Shown piece by piece: positions 50,707 to 63,200 of a stretch of DNA of 64,000 nucleotides. Made by a program: the position numbers and the translations under genes. The notes under the pieces were generated by a model. It had not been told where the DNA came from. It was given only the letters and a program-made list of their open reading frames with translations, and did not search any database. The stretch covers positions 4,698,001 to 4,762,000 of the forward strand of contig NC_064239.1 in assembly GCF_023101765.2 (NCBI RefSeq), given 5' to 3'. The stretch's first letter is position 1. The number at the start of each line of letters is the position of its first letter. The stretch is from Spodoptera frugiperda. Lineage: Eukaryota; Arthropoda; Insecta; Lepidoptera; Noctuidae.

Positions 50707-53074
50707 CTAGAACTCTTCACCTCTTGCAAATTCCGGTTCACTATTTGTATGAAGATAATAGTCTCCTCTACTATCTGTTGAAACAGGGTATCCCATATTT
50801 GTAGGGTTTACTCTGCATTCGCCATTTTCAAACTTGTCCCAGCTTTCACATGGATAAGAAGTAAAAGGAATTTTTGAGTCTATCGATTCTCCGAAGAATA
50901 GATTTGAACGTCCATGGCTGCAACCCTCTGAAATATGAATTTTATGTCAACCTTATTTAGTTTTAATAAAAATCTTAATTATGAATAGTACGGTATACCT
51001 AAAACCGGTTGTATCCCCTCACAACCAGGTTGTTTTGGCCGGCCACTGTTTGCATAGAAATCAGCATGCCCGTGGCTTTTTGCGTACCCATAAATTCCAG
51101 CACAGGTATGAATAATGTCTACAAATTCTGCGTCGCTTTTATCTAGACGACAATTTGGTGGCATTAATGGAAGCTCAAAGAGAGGTCGAGCAGGATCCAG
51201 ACCTGAGGAGCGTTTGAGGCGTAAATCTTTCGTCTTTATAAATAAATAAAAGTAGTGATTGTGTGGAGTGATGTAAGTGAAATGACGACGTGATGACGAA
51301 AGAAGATCAGTAAAAACAAAGATCACTAACATAAAGCCTAATATTCAATTCCCACAAATACACGTTTGGCCTATTAGCTATAAACCTAGGTATATTTCAC
51401 TCTTAAATATGAAGGTGCAATAAGAATCGATGTCTATTTCAACGAACTAATAACATGACTACTGGAATACGGGTATACAGTAAGTATATAGTACTAATTA
51501 GGTACCTCTTATTTCAGGAAGCTCAGTAGAGATGACACGATTTCTGAAATTACTGCCCTCTCTCGCCATTGACATCAATTACGTATTGAGTAGACGTACA
51601 GTGCCTATATATGTATGGATGGATGGATGTTATTAGTGCAGCGTGCATCATGTTTATATTTTAAGAGACTCACCAGTGATTCTATTTATCGTTTGATTTG
51701 AAAATAAACCTGTATAACCCATAACATGAGAACCTAAACTATGTCCTATCAAATGCATGGACCTGCCATCTACACCATAACTATTTGCAATAGCGTCTAA
51801 TAGTTTAGCGGTTTTTTTACCAACATATCTGGTGCTAAACGCAGACCACGGATATATTGGATTTTTAGACAATTCGCTCCAATCTATGGTAATAACATTA
51901 AAATCGGATTTGTTTAAGAATTCATCTTTGATATTCTGTAGCCAATCCACGTTTTCTGCAGACATCCATCCGTGTGTCACAACTTTTATTTCGTTGGACG
52001 AGTTAAAGTATTTGCTTGTAAATGTTTCATTGCCATCAGGAACGTTTAACTGCTCCGCTTCCGTGTTACGTCTAAAATATAAATAAATTGCTTATTAAGT
52101 ATTTTTCGAGCAGCTTTTTTTTTGTGAGGGGAAAATCATCCAATGATCTCTCCAAGCCTTGGGTGAGGCAATAGAATGTCTGACACTGAATATAAACCCC
52201 ATTCCCACTCCTGCTTTGAGCCAGAGTTGGAGCTCCGGATTTGCTTACCTACCTACTATGTCATAGCTTAGCACGATACTAAATCTTGATATTTCAAATA
52301 ACTTAATAACCAATGTGCACTTTTAAGGAAAACTTGTCAGCTCTGGTCTGATGTTGTTACTTGATCTTGATCTCATGTAGAAGCACGTTTTTAACCGCAA
52401 ATAACAGCCCTAAATCTTTAAACCCTTATATTTTCACTTACGGCGGAATACGTGCTACGAGTTACGCGCTACGTGCTTCGATTGGAGTATATTTCAGCAC
52501 AACCACAATGTAAAACTAGGAGATAGGTTTAGGAATGCTATTATTTATAATGGTCTCGTTTTGGCAATATTTTAATAAAATGAAATATTATCGTTTCCAT
52601 ATAGATATAGTAAACTTACGATGGTGTGCCACGTTATTCGAGGTTTAATTTTTTGTTACCACGTACTTACCTGATATTAACCGTGCCCAGATTGTTATTT
52701 TGAAAATAAGTACCTTGTATATAAAAAATAGTAAGCATCTCCAAACATTATTCCCCGTGTTTCCTGTGGTAGAATAGAGAAATTCATCGTATGTGTGTTT
52801 CCATTGTCATCGTAAAAATAAATCCATTCTTCTCCATACTCGGGGCCCTGTTCGTTTTGATAATCGAGAGCAGATGCTGTAACAGATATTTATAACGTGT
52901 CTCAAGTATAAATATTTAAAACAAAAATGTTTATTGTAACTGTCACACTGGTTTAGTAGTAAAAGTAACTTAATGTTCAATATACTTATTAAAATATTTT
53001 TTGCTAAAATACAACTGTATGTCATTTTTACCAATTGCTAATGCAGATAATATAATAGCTAGTTTGGAAATCAT
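50707..53074 (-). CDS. Secreted neutral lipase (pancreatic lipase family)
   Basis: Five exons in consistent phase: 53032-53074, 52714-52876, 51674-52071, 50999-51202 and 50707-50927 (1029 nt, 342 residues, normal for insect members). A signal peptide MISKLAIILSALAIG starts the protein. The lipase core shows VVTHGWMSAEN, VITIDWSEL, the nucleophile elbow GHSLGSH (Ser), GLDPARP (Asp) and CSHGRS (His), so the catalytic triad is complete. DAEFVDIIHT is also typical. The family hydrolyses triglycerides or phospholipids, usually in gut lumen or haemolymph; the precise substrate cannot be read from the sequence. Intron 2 (between the 52714-52876 and 51674-52071 exons) contains a SINE-like repeat. The gene stands alone and points toward the unknown unit at 45-48 kb. 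Confidence 0.92.
52115..52240 (+). repeat. SINE-like repeat, second diverged copy
   Basis: GGGGAAAATCATCCAATGAT, then CCAAGCCTTGGGTGAGGCAA and CTCCTGCTTTGAGCCAGAGT parallels the element at 16840-17030 with many substitutions. It lies in a lipase intron and lacks the 19-bp tandem units. Confidence 0.65.
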
Positions 53075-56000
53075 TTCAGCGTGTATGCGTTGTACGCGTG
53101 TTGGCGTTGAGGTATTAGCTTCGACTAATTTGGATTATTCTTAGCTTTCCAGGAAAGGTACCAACGGATATTTGTCTTATCACTAGCCATGTTTTAGAAT
53201 TTTATCTCTCACTTATTACCTACGTATCTACCGACTTTTTTACTTACTCATACAGGACAGCGAATGTTATGTTAGAAGACGCTTCTATTGAAGAGTTCCT
53301 GAAAATTTTTTTGCTCGTAATATCTAGTTCCTTGTCAGCCAACAGAGCATGCTTTATTATTAAAGGGTTAGGCGTTATTTCTTAACAAAAATTGTCAGTT
53401 CAGGTTTAGGTAGTTGTAGTATAGTTATAGATAAGGACATCTAATAGGTAGCCTTATGTAGGTAAGTATTTCAGTCTTGATTTCGCCCTGCCCTGGTGAT
53501 ACTCCGTGGGTGGGTGGTTTGGTCTAGTGCACTAGTCTAGTCACAAGCAGGTTGTTGATAGGAGGATGATATGATGAATAAAAGTTGCTAGACAGCTGTT
53601 TTATTTCAATTTCGATATTCTCCAGTCCTTGGTTTGTGTGCACCTTTGCTACCGAATATTGGGTGGGTTACATGTATAAGAAATGTCTTATTTTATTTAG
53701 GTTACTTACCAAGTACTTATCTGTTCAGATTGGGGTAAAAATAATACAACCATATAATCATAGCAACGTTATTGTATTTTTATTTTTTTGAATTGAATCC
53801 TTTTTGTGCTTACACAGTAAACACATGATCTCAACACTTATAACTAAAAATATTCTATAAATGAAAATGGATATTTACTCGAGTTATAAAAATGTTGCTC
53901 GTGCATATTTTGTTTTCAATCGAGGCAAACTTATTGTGGAGTCGTTGGAGTAACAGTTAAAGTGCTCAGTATGATATTTTGAAGATTCGAGTATTTTATA
54001 ATATCACTTATTGTGCTGAGATATTGTGCATTATGCCTTAAGTTTTTAATATTTGGGTGCCCTGTTTCACCGCAATACATTCTGCCAATGTGCAATAACT
54101 TCGTTTACTTACTTTCCTTTATACAAACTGATACATACGATTTAGTTACATTAATCTAATATATTGCTATCTTTTTCATTTTAGTCTAGAGATTGTCGAA
54201 TGATGTTTGGGCTATTTATCCAGCAATGCAGTAACTTCTTAGCCTTCACTTAGGTTTATGAAATAATTGGACGATAAAATTGAGTGTGTAGACCGTTGAA
54301 GAAATGCAAGTGCTTCGATAGTGGGCTTACTTGTGTCTTTCTATGATATCGATAGAGTTGAGAGTTCTCAGACAAATAGAAGGCAGTCATAGATATACAA
54401 ATTATCTGTAAAGGTTAAAATAAGTGAAAATGCGATTTTTAATGAAAATTTTAGTATGTAAAGGAAGGATAATTTTATAATGGAAAAGACTAGATATCAC
54501 ATGGTTTGAGCTATATGTATATATTACTCTTGTTTCTTACTCTTGTACGTACAATTATAATAAATTTGTCAAAACAATACCTAAGTAGGTACATACGTTG
54601 TGAACAGCTCACGTTAATTGAATTTTAGTCTTGGTGGTTGTTACAATGATCGCATTTAAATATAATTTCAGTTAAACGAGTGATTTAGGCATTATAATAT
54701 AAAACCTACGCATCCTACTCGAATGTAGTCGTGCACCTACGTATTGTGTGCGATACATGTGTGCTCGCTTGTATCACTCGCGCGATGACATCAAATCAAT
54801 AAAACAAATATTTACAATTCTATAAGTACAAAAAGGTAAAACTTGTAAAAACAAGACTATTACTTCATAGTTCGTGATATGCCCGCCACGGTCAACAAAA
54901 CAACAAGAATTAGGCACCTGCACGAGTGCCGGCCACTCGGCCACAAAGTAAGCTTGCCCAGCAATATCTGTTTGCATTACTCTACCATTGTCTCCATTGC
55001 ATTCTATACGAAAGCATAATGAATCGAAATAAACAATAGTGACTTCGATATTTACCAATAAGTAATATTTTACAGTTGGTCAGTCGAAATTATTGAGCAT
55101 ATTATACATACATACATAATTATTTAACATATTACAAATTCATTATGGAACTGTGGATAATTTTATTGCACATATCGTCGATCCTAATATTCTAAGTGTA
55201 TGCTATGGCGGAAGTTAGAGAACAAGTAAAAATATAACAAAAACAAGGATCTATTGTGTCGTTATACGTAGCTTAAGTCTACACCGTCATCAGCAGTGAA
55301 CTAATGATGCGCTTGTTCGCTGTCCTTGACGTAACAATACTCAGTGCGGACGGCACGCCGCGAGTCCGCCGCGTGCCCGCCGACGCCACGCGCCGTATTC
55401 CTCCGTACCAGACGCTTCCATGCACGCACATAAATAACTACACCTTATCATACCTACCTATCTATTTGTTATGAGTAATTTATTCCAATTTCTTTAAAGC
55501 GTACATTTTTATACTTATTTTAGGAGGTCCTTAACTCGATATTCGAATAAAAAAATTCTGCGTTACAAACAATAGGTACAAAAAGTGCGACGTGCATGCA
55601 AGGAAATATCTAAGAGCACATTTGACACAATAAGTAAACCTAATAACGAACATAACTCTAAACAGTCTTGGTTTTGACTGGTCAACTACATAGGTGGGAT
55701 TACTCAAGGAACCGATACGTAAATTGAATTATTATTTCTGGAAAATAACAAACCCAATTTAATACCCCGTAACGGACTGTAAAAATAGTTTAAAAAAATC
55801 ACATACAAAATTCTTAAAAAATCTTACTCAACATCATTTGAGTGAAGTCGAAAACAATTGACTGAACCTTCGCGAATTACTTTGGGCATTGAACATCAAG
55901 TCGCATTGTTATATCAGGTAGGTCACCATCAGTCACACAAGAATAAAAAAATAAGTTTAGTCGTCAATATAAGAGAATATGTTCTTAATATAAACGTGGG

Positions 56001-57285
56001 AAGTTCCTAGTCGGCAGTGTCTAATGGCAACAGTGTGTAGTGCCTCACAAGTAGTCACAAACACTGGCAAACAGTTCTTCAGAACCTCAATCATACCACA
56101 CCACACCTAAATAAATAAATGTATAAGTATAATATCTAATATGTTTTTACATATGTACAGTTGTTCCTTTTAAATTATTGTAACTACATAAATAAAATTA
56201 ATAAAAATAAATTTGTACTTTTAAAATAATAATTCATTTAAAAATGTCAAACAAAACTGAGTTTATACGTTTTGTATCAATCTAAATTATTTCTAAAATC
56301 TACTTAATGATTATTTTGTTGTATATTATAAAGGAGCAGCCGGGACTGGCGGGCGAGACGCGGCGTGCCCGCGTGCCCGCGGCGTGACCGCGGCGTGCCC
56401 GCGGCGTGCTCGGCCACCAGTCGCGGCTGCTCTTAGTAAATCGTTATTCGTAATTAGTTACAATAATAACTACAATATAATGTTGGTATGAGCGGTGTCG
56501 TGGATGCTTCCCCGCTCATACCTAAAGCGTTAAGGTGAACGTCTCTCGCACTGCCTGCCCGCCGCACATTACTGCTTCATGTAAATAAAACAATATTTGT
56601 TTACGGCTTTTACCAAACAATAAGCAATCGGTTCACAGTGACCACTTGTTGTTCCGTACGTACTAGTCTAGTGGCTTCAGTACATAACACGTACTTTAAA
56701 TACAGTCGTGTGCGTTAGTTTGTGTTGCTTTACATTGCCACGTTGTTATTGAAGGCCGTGACTGCGTTTGCCTCGAACAATTAATTGACATATTTCAACA
56801 GATAGGAAAGCAGGCAGTGCGACCAAGAACCGTCACAGCATCCACTTTTTATACGTACATTATTACAGTCGCAAATATTTTGTGCGACTTAAGTCATCAT
56901 TTCCTAAGTATCTATATTTATAATAATGGTTACCGGCGGCGTGGTCGTAACGCCAGTGACCTGGTGGGATCTTTTAACACTACATAAACAGTGAACGTAC
57001 CAAATCAATATCTACTTCCAAATAGCCCCCGTTTTGTAGGTCATTGGGCTCTACCTAATAAATAATGAAAATTTACCGACTGCTGTATTTGATTGTCAAT
57101 CATCGTTCCTGCCCGATATTCAGTATGTTTGCTCAAGCTAAAGTGTTATTTCAAATAATAATTAAGTATTCGCTGGAGTAAATTCGGACTTTAAATACTT
57201 ATTGCTTTGTACAATATCTGAAGCGTATTGATTTATGAGATTGGGTCGGTGGGGAGCAAAGCGATAATGATCAGCAGCTCGAGGG
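53075..57285. other. Intergenic / turtle 3' region
   Basis: No gene is firmly supported. Part may be the 3' UTR of turtle. There are two GC-rich islands (55335-55400 and 56339-56420) in AT-rich surroundings. A minus-strand open segment at 54930-55026 has an acceptor (TTTCGTATAG) and a donor-like CAG|GTGCC but I could not attach it to any gene. Confidence 0.45.
56359..56410. repeat. 11-bp GC-rich tandem repeat
   Basis: Unit CGCGGCGTGCC: 56359-56369, a shortened 8-bp copy 56370-56377, then 56378-56388, 56389-56399 and 56400-56410 with single changes. It is a conspicuous GC island about 0.9 kb past the turtle stop codon. Confidence 0.85.
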
Positions 57286-60200
57286 TCAGCAGACAGTCTC
57301 GGCGGGCGCGGCCGGCGAGTGGGCCAGCGCGGCCAGCGGGGACAGCGGGGACAGCGGGGACAGCGGGGACAGCGGGGACAGCGGCGACAGCGGCGGGGGC
57401 GGCGCCAGGGGCTCCGGGGAGCGACGCCGCAGCGCCTGTCGCTTGCGGAACTCGAGGAACTCTTCTTTCATAGCACGCACTCGAGCTTCCACGTCGTCCC
57501 GCGAGGGGCGCGCGCGCGTGCGCTCCGGAGTCGACGGAGTGGGCGTGCGCGTGGCGCGGTCCCACTCGTAGTGCACGTCCACCGACCCCGCGTCGCCCAC
57601 CTCGCCCGAGCCCGGCCGCGGCGGCGGCGCCGGCGGCGGGGGCCGGTACGGGGGCGGCCGCCACTCCGCCAGGCTGCCCGTCCTACTGCTGCGGTTGTGT
57701 TGCGAGGACGACGCGTTCTTACTGCCGAACCCGCTGGATGAGGAACGACTCTCAGGCGATGCTTCGTGCGGAGGCGGCGGCAAGTCCGCGACTGCTCGCG
57801 GCCGAGCGTGGCGCGGCAGCGGCCGGGCGCGGGGCCGGGCGAGCGGCCCGGTGGCGGCGCGCAGCGGGTCGTGGGCGCTCTGCCGCAGCGAGCGGAGGCG
57901 GAACGGAGACGGAGGCGTGGGGAATGAGCCGTCGGCAGAACTCGGGAAGGGCACGGAGCTGAGGTCAGACACGTGCAGCGGAGACCAGGGGTCCAGGCCG
58001 CCGCCCACGGGGGCCACGGCGGCCACGGCGGCCAGTGCAGCGCCAGCGCCGGCGACGACGCGCGGAACAGCGGCGGCGCGGCCGATGGCCGCAGCGGGGC
58101 GCGGAGGCGCGGGAGGAAGCCGCCGTCGTCGGACGAGGAGGGCGCCAGCGAGGGCGCCGGCGAGCCGGAGGGCGCCGCCGACACGCGCCGCGCCGACGCC
58201 CAGTACCGCACCGAGCCCCCGCAGCGCGACGCGGGCCACACCCAGTTTGCAGTGAACCGCAAACATTGCACTATACTCGATATTCCGCGTTCTCTAAATC
58301 TGTGTCAACATACAAGTATATTTCATTAGCTTCACTCTTATTGTCACAGCAGCATAGAGAAAAGAGACTACTGACAACTAACCTGATTTCCTGTTTTATG
58401 CAGCGTGAATATAGTGAGTACAGAGTTAGAATTGTTTGAAAGCACCAAATAAGTAATTGAGTTACGTTATAATCAAGCGCATGGCCAGTTACTTACTTCT
58501 TAAAAGGCACTTGAGTGCTATCAGCGGCGCGGAGATCTGTCAGTCGCGCGGCTACCATGTTGTATGCTGCAATCGAATAATTTCTGAACATTAACGTAGT
58601 GCAGTGGAGCTCGTCCCCGACCCAGCCACGGCCGCCGCCCGCCACCCACGCTACCTCCCCCCCCACCGCCACCACCCACCATATTGTCAACCAAACACAA
58701 CCACCACCGGAATGAACACTACTCTACTTCTGTGTCAATACATAATATGATGTTCGCAAGTAAAACAAAGTTATCAAATAGCAAACGTTATACTGGTTGT
58801 CAATTATGATTTGATTCCGTAGATTAAGTGGTTCATTCCAGTGTGTGTTGAGCGATGAAACTATGCAGTAATGAGATGTCCTCGTGACTACGAGAGCAAC
58901 AGACGAGAATATGGATAAACAGTAATAAACACAGGGAGAACATAATGTGCCCACACATGCATAACACAAAATTATAACTTTATGTACAAAGTATATCTTT
59001 CGTCTAAGTAACAATTGGGAAAGTAACAACAGCGAACTAGCGATGTCTACTAGACATTTGTGTTGGATCAGGATATTTTACAAAATAAAATTAGGTAGGT
59101 ATATGTTTTACGGCTATGTATATCGTATCGAGACTTTTTAAGTACCTCATTTATGGTACAGTGAGGAATACGTCGCAAGGAAGTAATTCATGTCGTAGTG
59201 CTAGATACATATTTCAGCAACATAAATGTTCTAGTGAACGAGTAGATTCTTGTCTAGCTAAGTACACTTACTCTTACCTTACTGTTAACACTAAAATGCT
59301 TAATTTACATAAATATAAAGTCATGCAAAAAGCTTCGAAAGGAAATGTCAATGTGTATGAAATAAGCAGATAATACACAAACGAATATGTAATTTGCCGA
59401 CAATATGGTAAGTTATGTAAGGAAGTCTAACTGTTTGCGATAAATGTTCTATTTATGTGAAGAGCCTAAGGAACTTGGTGTTGTTTATACACACTACTGG
59501 CAACATTGTTGCTCAGTATGTTCTAGTGAACTCCACTAGTATGTACGTTACGTTTCAGAGCTATGGGTAAACGTATTTATTTTTGTAAGATACCAACATA
59601 GCAAAACGTTTAAGACCTTCTTCTAACTAAATATATTATATTACTTTTATTTACAGCTTTCAAATCTGTGTATAAGGTCAAGTTCTGTGTATTTCAAGAG
59701 TCGTAGAGTTCATGTAGTTTCACAAAAAGTGTTGTAATTAGCCAGTTGTAGCGAAGTCAGTAGGAAGTTCCGTAGAAGCTAGTGGTGTCGAAGACCGCGG
59801 GAAGTACTAGCGCCGGTAGCGGACTAGCGGCCGCGGTGCGAGCCTTACCTTTCTCCTGCTTACGTCGTTTACGTTTGTTGCAGATCTTGACGGCGCACAC
59901 GGAGAGGATGATGGCGACGATGAAGAACAGGATGCCGCCGACGACGCCCGCCGTGATGGCTTTGTGCTTCACCCGCGCCGGCACCGGGAACTTCACCTCC
60001 TCCGAGCTCTCGTAGCTCGTCGCCGAGTTGGCCAGCACGCGGAAGTAGTACGTGCGCCCGCCCACCAGGTTCTTCACTGCAAGCGTACTACTATTATACA
60101 ACGTGTAACTAAATACCCATATACATCAAGAAGCCCTGATGAATACAGGTTGAATAGAAGCTCTACACAAAGTTTCAGCTTAAAATACGATTAAAAAAAT

Positions 60201-63200
60201 TAGTACCAAATACTTGGTATCGCATAGTTCTTGGTTTCAAATCATACAAACGTGTCACAACACTACAGGGGTCACTCGCTAATATTACGAAACATTTCTT
60301 CTGTCAATCTGATCGCCTAGTACCTGTCTACCTAAGAATTATGTTCGCGCGGCGGCGTGATTGAAAAATTCATAACTTGGTACCATGAAAACATGAGTTT
60401 AAAAAACCCTTCCCGTATCGTTTGTTATGTTATCTAGAAACCGTGCACTTGATACGTATACCCCCTTTTTGTTACACGTTGTATACTTCGGCACGTAACT
60501 TGGCAATTTTATTTTTTAAATAATAAGAAAGTTCCGCCAATCGCACAGGGATTGATCTTCACAAGCATCGTGCGCAGACGCGGCGACGTTGCGCTGACTA
60601 TTGAACGTCCGCGTCCGCGTATTTTTAGTTAATAAAGTAATTTTCTTGAAAAAAATTATAACAAAATCTTGCCAAATTATCTGCCAACCTTTATACTTGT
60701 TTGTTCCACTGTTATCTCATTCTCATGATCTGATATTATTTATTTTTGTTAATTATCTATGTTAAGGCAAATTTTCGTTTATTTATGTATTTTAGACAGC
60801 AAGTACGAATGTTGTACGTATCTCATAGAATAATTTAAGGATTTATCTAGTACAACAGTTATGTTAAGTTATATTTAAAGATAATTTAGAAATGTAACTT
60901 ATTTATTTAGCTACATCAATAAGATGGATAAACTGTGTGAAAAATAGTCTGTGATAAAATGACGTCTTGATATGATGGGATGGAAGGATAAAAAAATTTT
61001 AGCGTTATTAATATTAGAACTTGAAACGGGATATTTACCATGTTTATTTGTGTCTATAACAGCAATATAAGCTTGCAACAGCGCTGAGATATCGGAAACT
61101 CATAGGCACAAATAAATATGGTAAATATCCCGTTTCAAGTTCTAATATTAGTGTTAGTGACCATGTCAGTTTTAAAACTTATATTAGCGTTATTATTGTT
61201 ATTACCCAAGTAGCTGGTCTCCTCGGGCCGTATCTGTCCTCGGTTGAGGGTCTTCCACTGCGCGTCGGTGCGGTACTTGATGGTGTAGTACTGCACCAGG
61301 TGCGAGCGCTCCAGCGGCGCCTGCCACGTGATCAGGAACCCGTTGTGCACCTCCGTCACCGTCAGGTTGCGCGGCGGACCTGACTTCGGACCTAAACACC
61401 ATGCTGTCTTAGATATCGGTGCATATATTGCATATGCAGTGACGGATTAAGCATGCCAGACTCGTAGCAAATTGTTGTTAAGGGACCAACTTGATTTTAC
61501 TTATAAAAATTAAACTTTTGAGCACCACAGTCGGTTATAGATGACTATTTTCATTTTTAGCGAACCATGGCATTCGAAAGGTTAAGAATGTGGTAGTATG
61601 TTATGCATATGCTGGCCTCCTTATGTGCCGGGCTCCCTTATGCACGGGCCCATAGCAATTGCTACCTTGTTTGTTAATCCGACACTGCATAGGTATACGA
61701 ATTGAGAGAAAGACTGAATGATGCTGAGAAATGTGAGGTGTTGCAGTAAAATGATGATAAGATGGTTTGATGACTAGATATGTGTAAATTGTTGATGTAT
61801 AAACCAAAACAGTATAAACTGTGTTGATGTAAACAACTGTTGCTAAAAGTAACAATGTTCAAAGTAAAATAAACTTTATAATAAGATCCTTAAGATGAGT
61901 TATGATTTGATTATGCATGCAAATGTTATAATGATCACTACACTTAATACAACACAACTAAAATAATTTATCTGTACCATGCACGAACTACGTACGCCAA
62001 CATAAATTAACATCTACGAATACTCGAGTCTACTCGAAACACATTTGAAAGAATGGTGATATAATATGATGGTGAATTTTTTTTGGGACAAGCCTGCCAC
62101 AACCTCCCATACTGCTGCAACTCCTGTGCACCAGGATCTACAGTAGATACAACCATGAAAACACCGGAACACTGAAGTCCGGCGCGTCCCAGGGAAATGA
62201 ATGACTGTCTTGGATATGGTGGTGAATGGTGATACTATGTTAATGTGTTTGTGCAACATTTGTGTGTATATACCGGAGCCTTCGGGTGCGTTTTGGAATA
62301 TCTTTTCGTCTACCGGCCCCGCCGGGGTGGGGGGCGCCTTCGGCTTGGCGCCTACATCTAAAAAAGCAATCTCAAGTTATAGGACCCACCTCTAGTTCCA
62401 ACTAAACCGATAATGTTAGTTTATTTCTTCAAACTATTGTACTCCTGTGCATACAACAGTTATTAAGCAAATCCGTCACCCATACATGTTATTATTACAA
62501 CAATATTGTCAATAGGGTAGATGACTTATTTTAATTTTAATGTCCGTCTTGTAGATTGTTTTATATTTTAAAATATTACACAGGTTTTTTTTAAATTTTC
62601 TTATGGAAACACTACTTTCGAAGATATATTGATTTGAAATATCTCGTCATTTCACTTCTAGGTACGTAGAATCACGTATTTGCACCCATTCCCAAACTTT
62701 GATTCATTTTATCTGAGTATTGTTATCTTATTCGACATAATAAAAAAAACGTATCTAATATTTTTCCATAACCTAACGGACTAAATACATAGATTTTTAA
62801 TAATACCCCGTCATCATCCCTATTATACATATATATGTTAAAATACATGTTAGTAATACAACATTATTATCAATCGTCGTGTCAAATCCCACTACATATA
62901 TAATTATAGAATAAAATACATTGCAGCACTTACCAAGAGTTCTTATTGTAATAGCTTTACTCATCATTCCTTCTCCTATCGTATTCTTACTGTTCACTTG
63001 AAACTCGTACGTGGTTCCAGGTTGCAGTCGGTTTATTGTGACCTGAGTGAAAATAACAGTTATGATAAATAGAAATTATACCTTTGTACAGTCAATATTA
63101 TGATAGCGCATAAGTTATGTGGAGTGACGATATCTGCAAGTTAAATGCCAGTGTTTGGATATAAAGAACTGGAAATTGAGCTCAGTGACATGCATCAAAT

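Noticed and set aside
57997..58048. A 50-nt GT-AG intron restoring the turtle frame
   Set aside because: It restores phase, but is shorter than usual moth introns and would remove [16 protein letters not shown], which looks like coding sequence; a missing base is simpler.
58270..58270. Acceptor TATAG at 58271 for the turtle last exon
   Set aside because: It would put the first part of the exon in the wrong frame; the acceptor GACACAG at 58300 joins in phase and gives the frame with [11 protein letters not shown].
57319..58329. Several long plus-strand open frames (Arg/Gly-rich, GQRGQRG repeats)
   Set aside because: They are antisense shadows of the GC-rich turtle tail exon; their codon composition mirrors the real frame and no splice or start signals support them.
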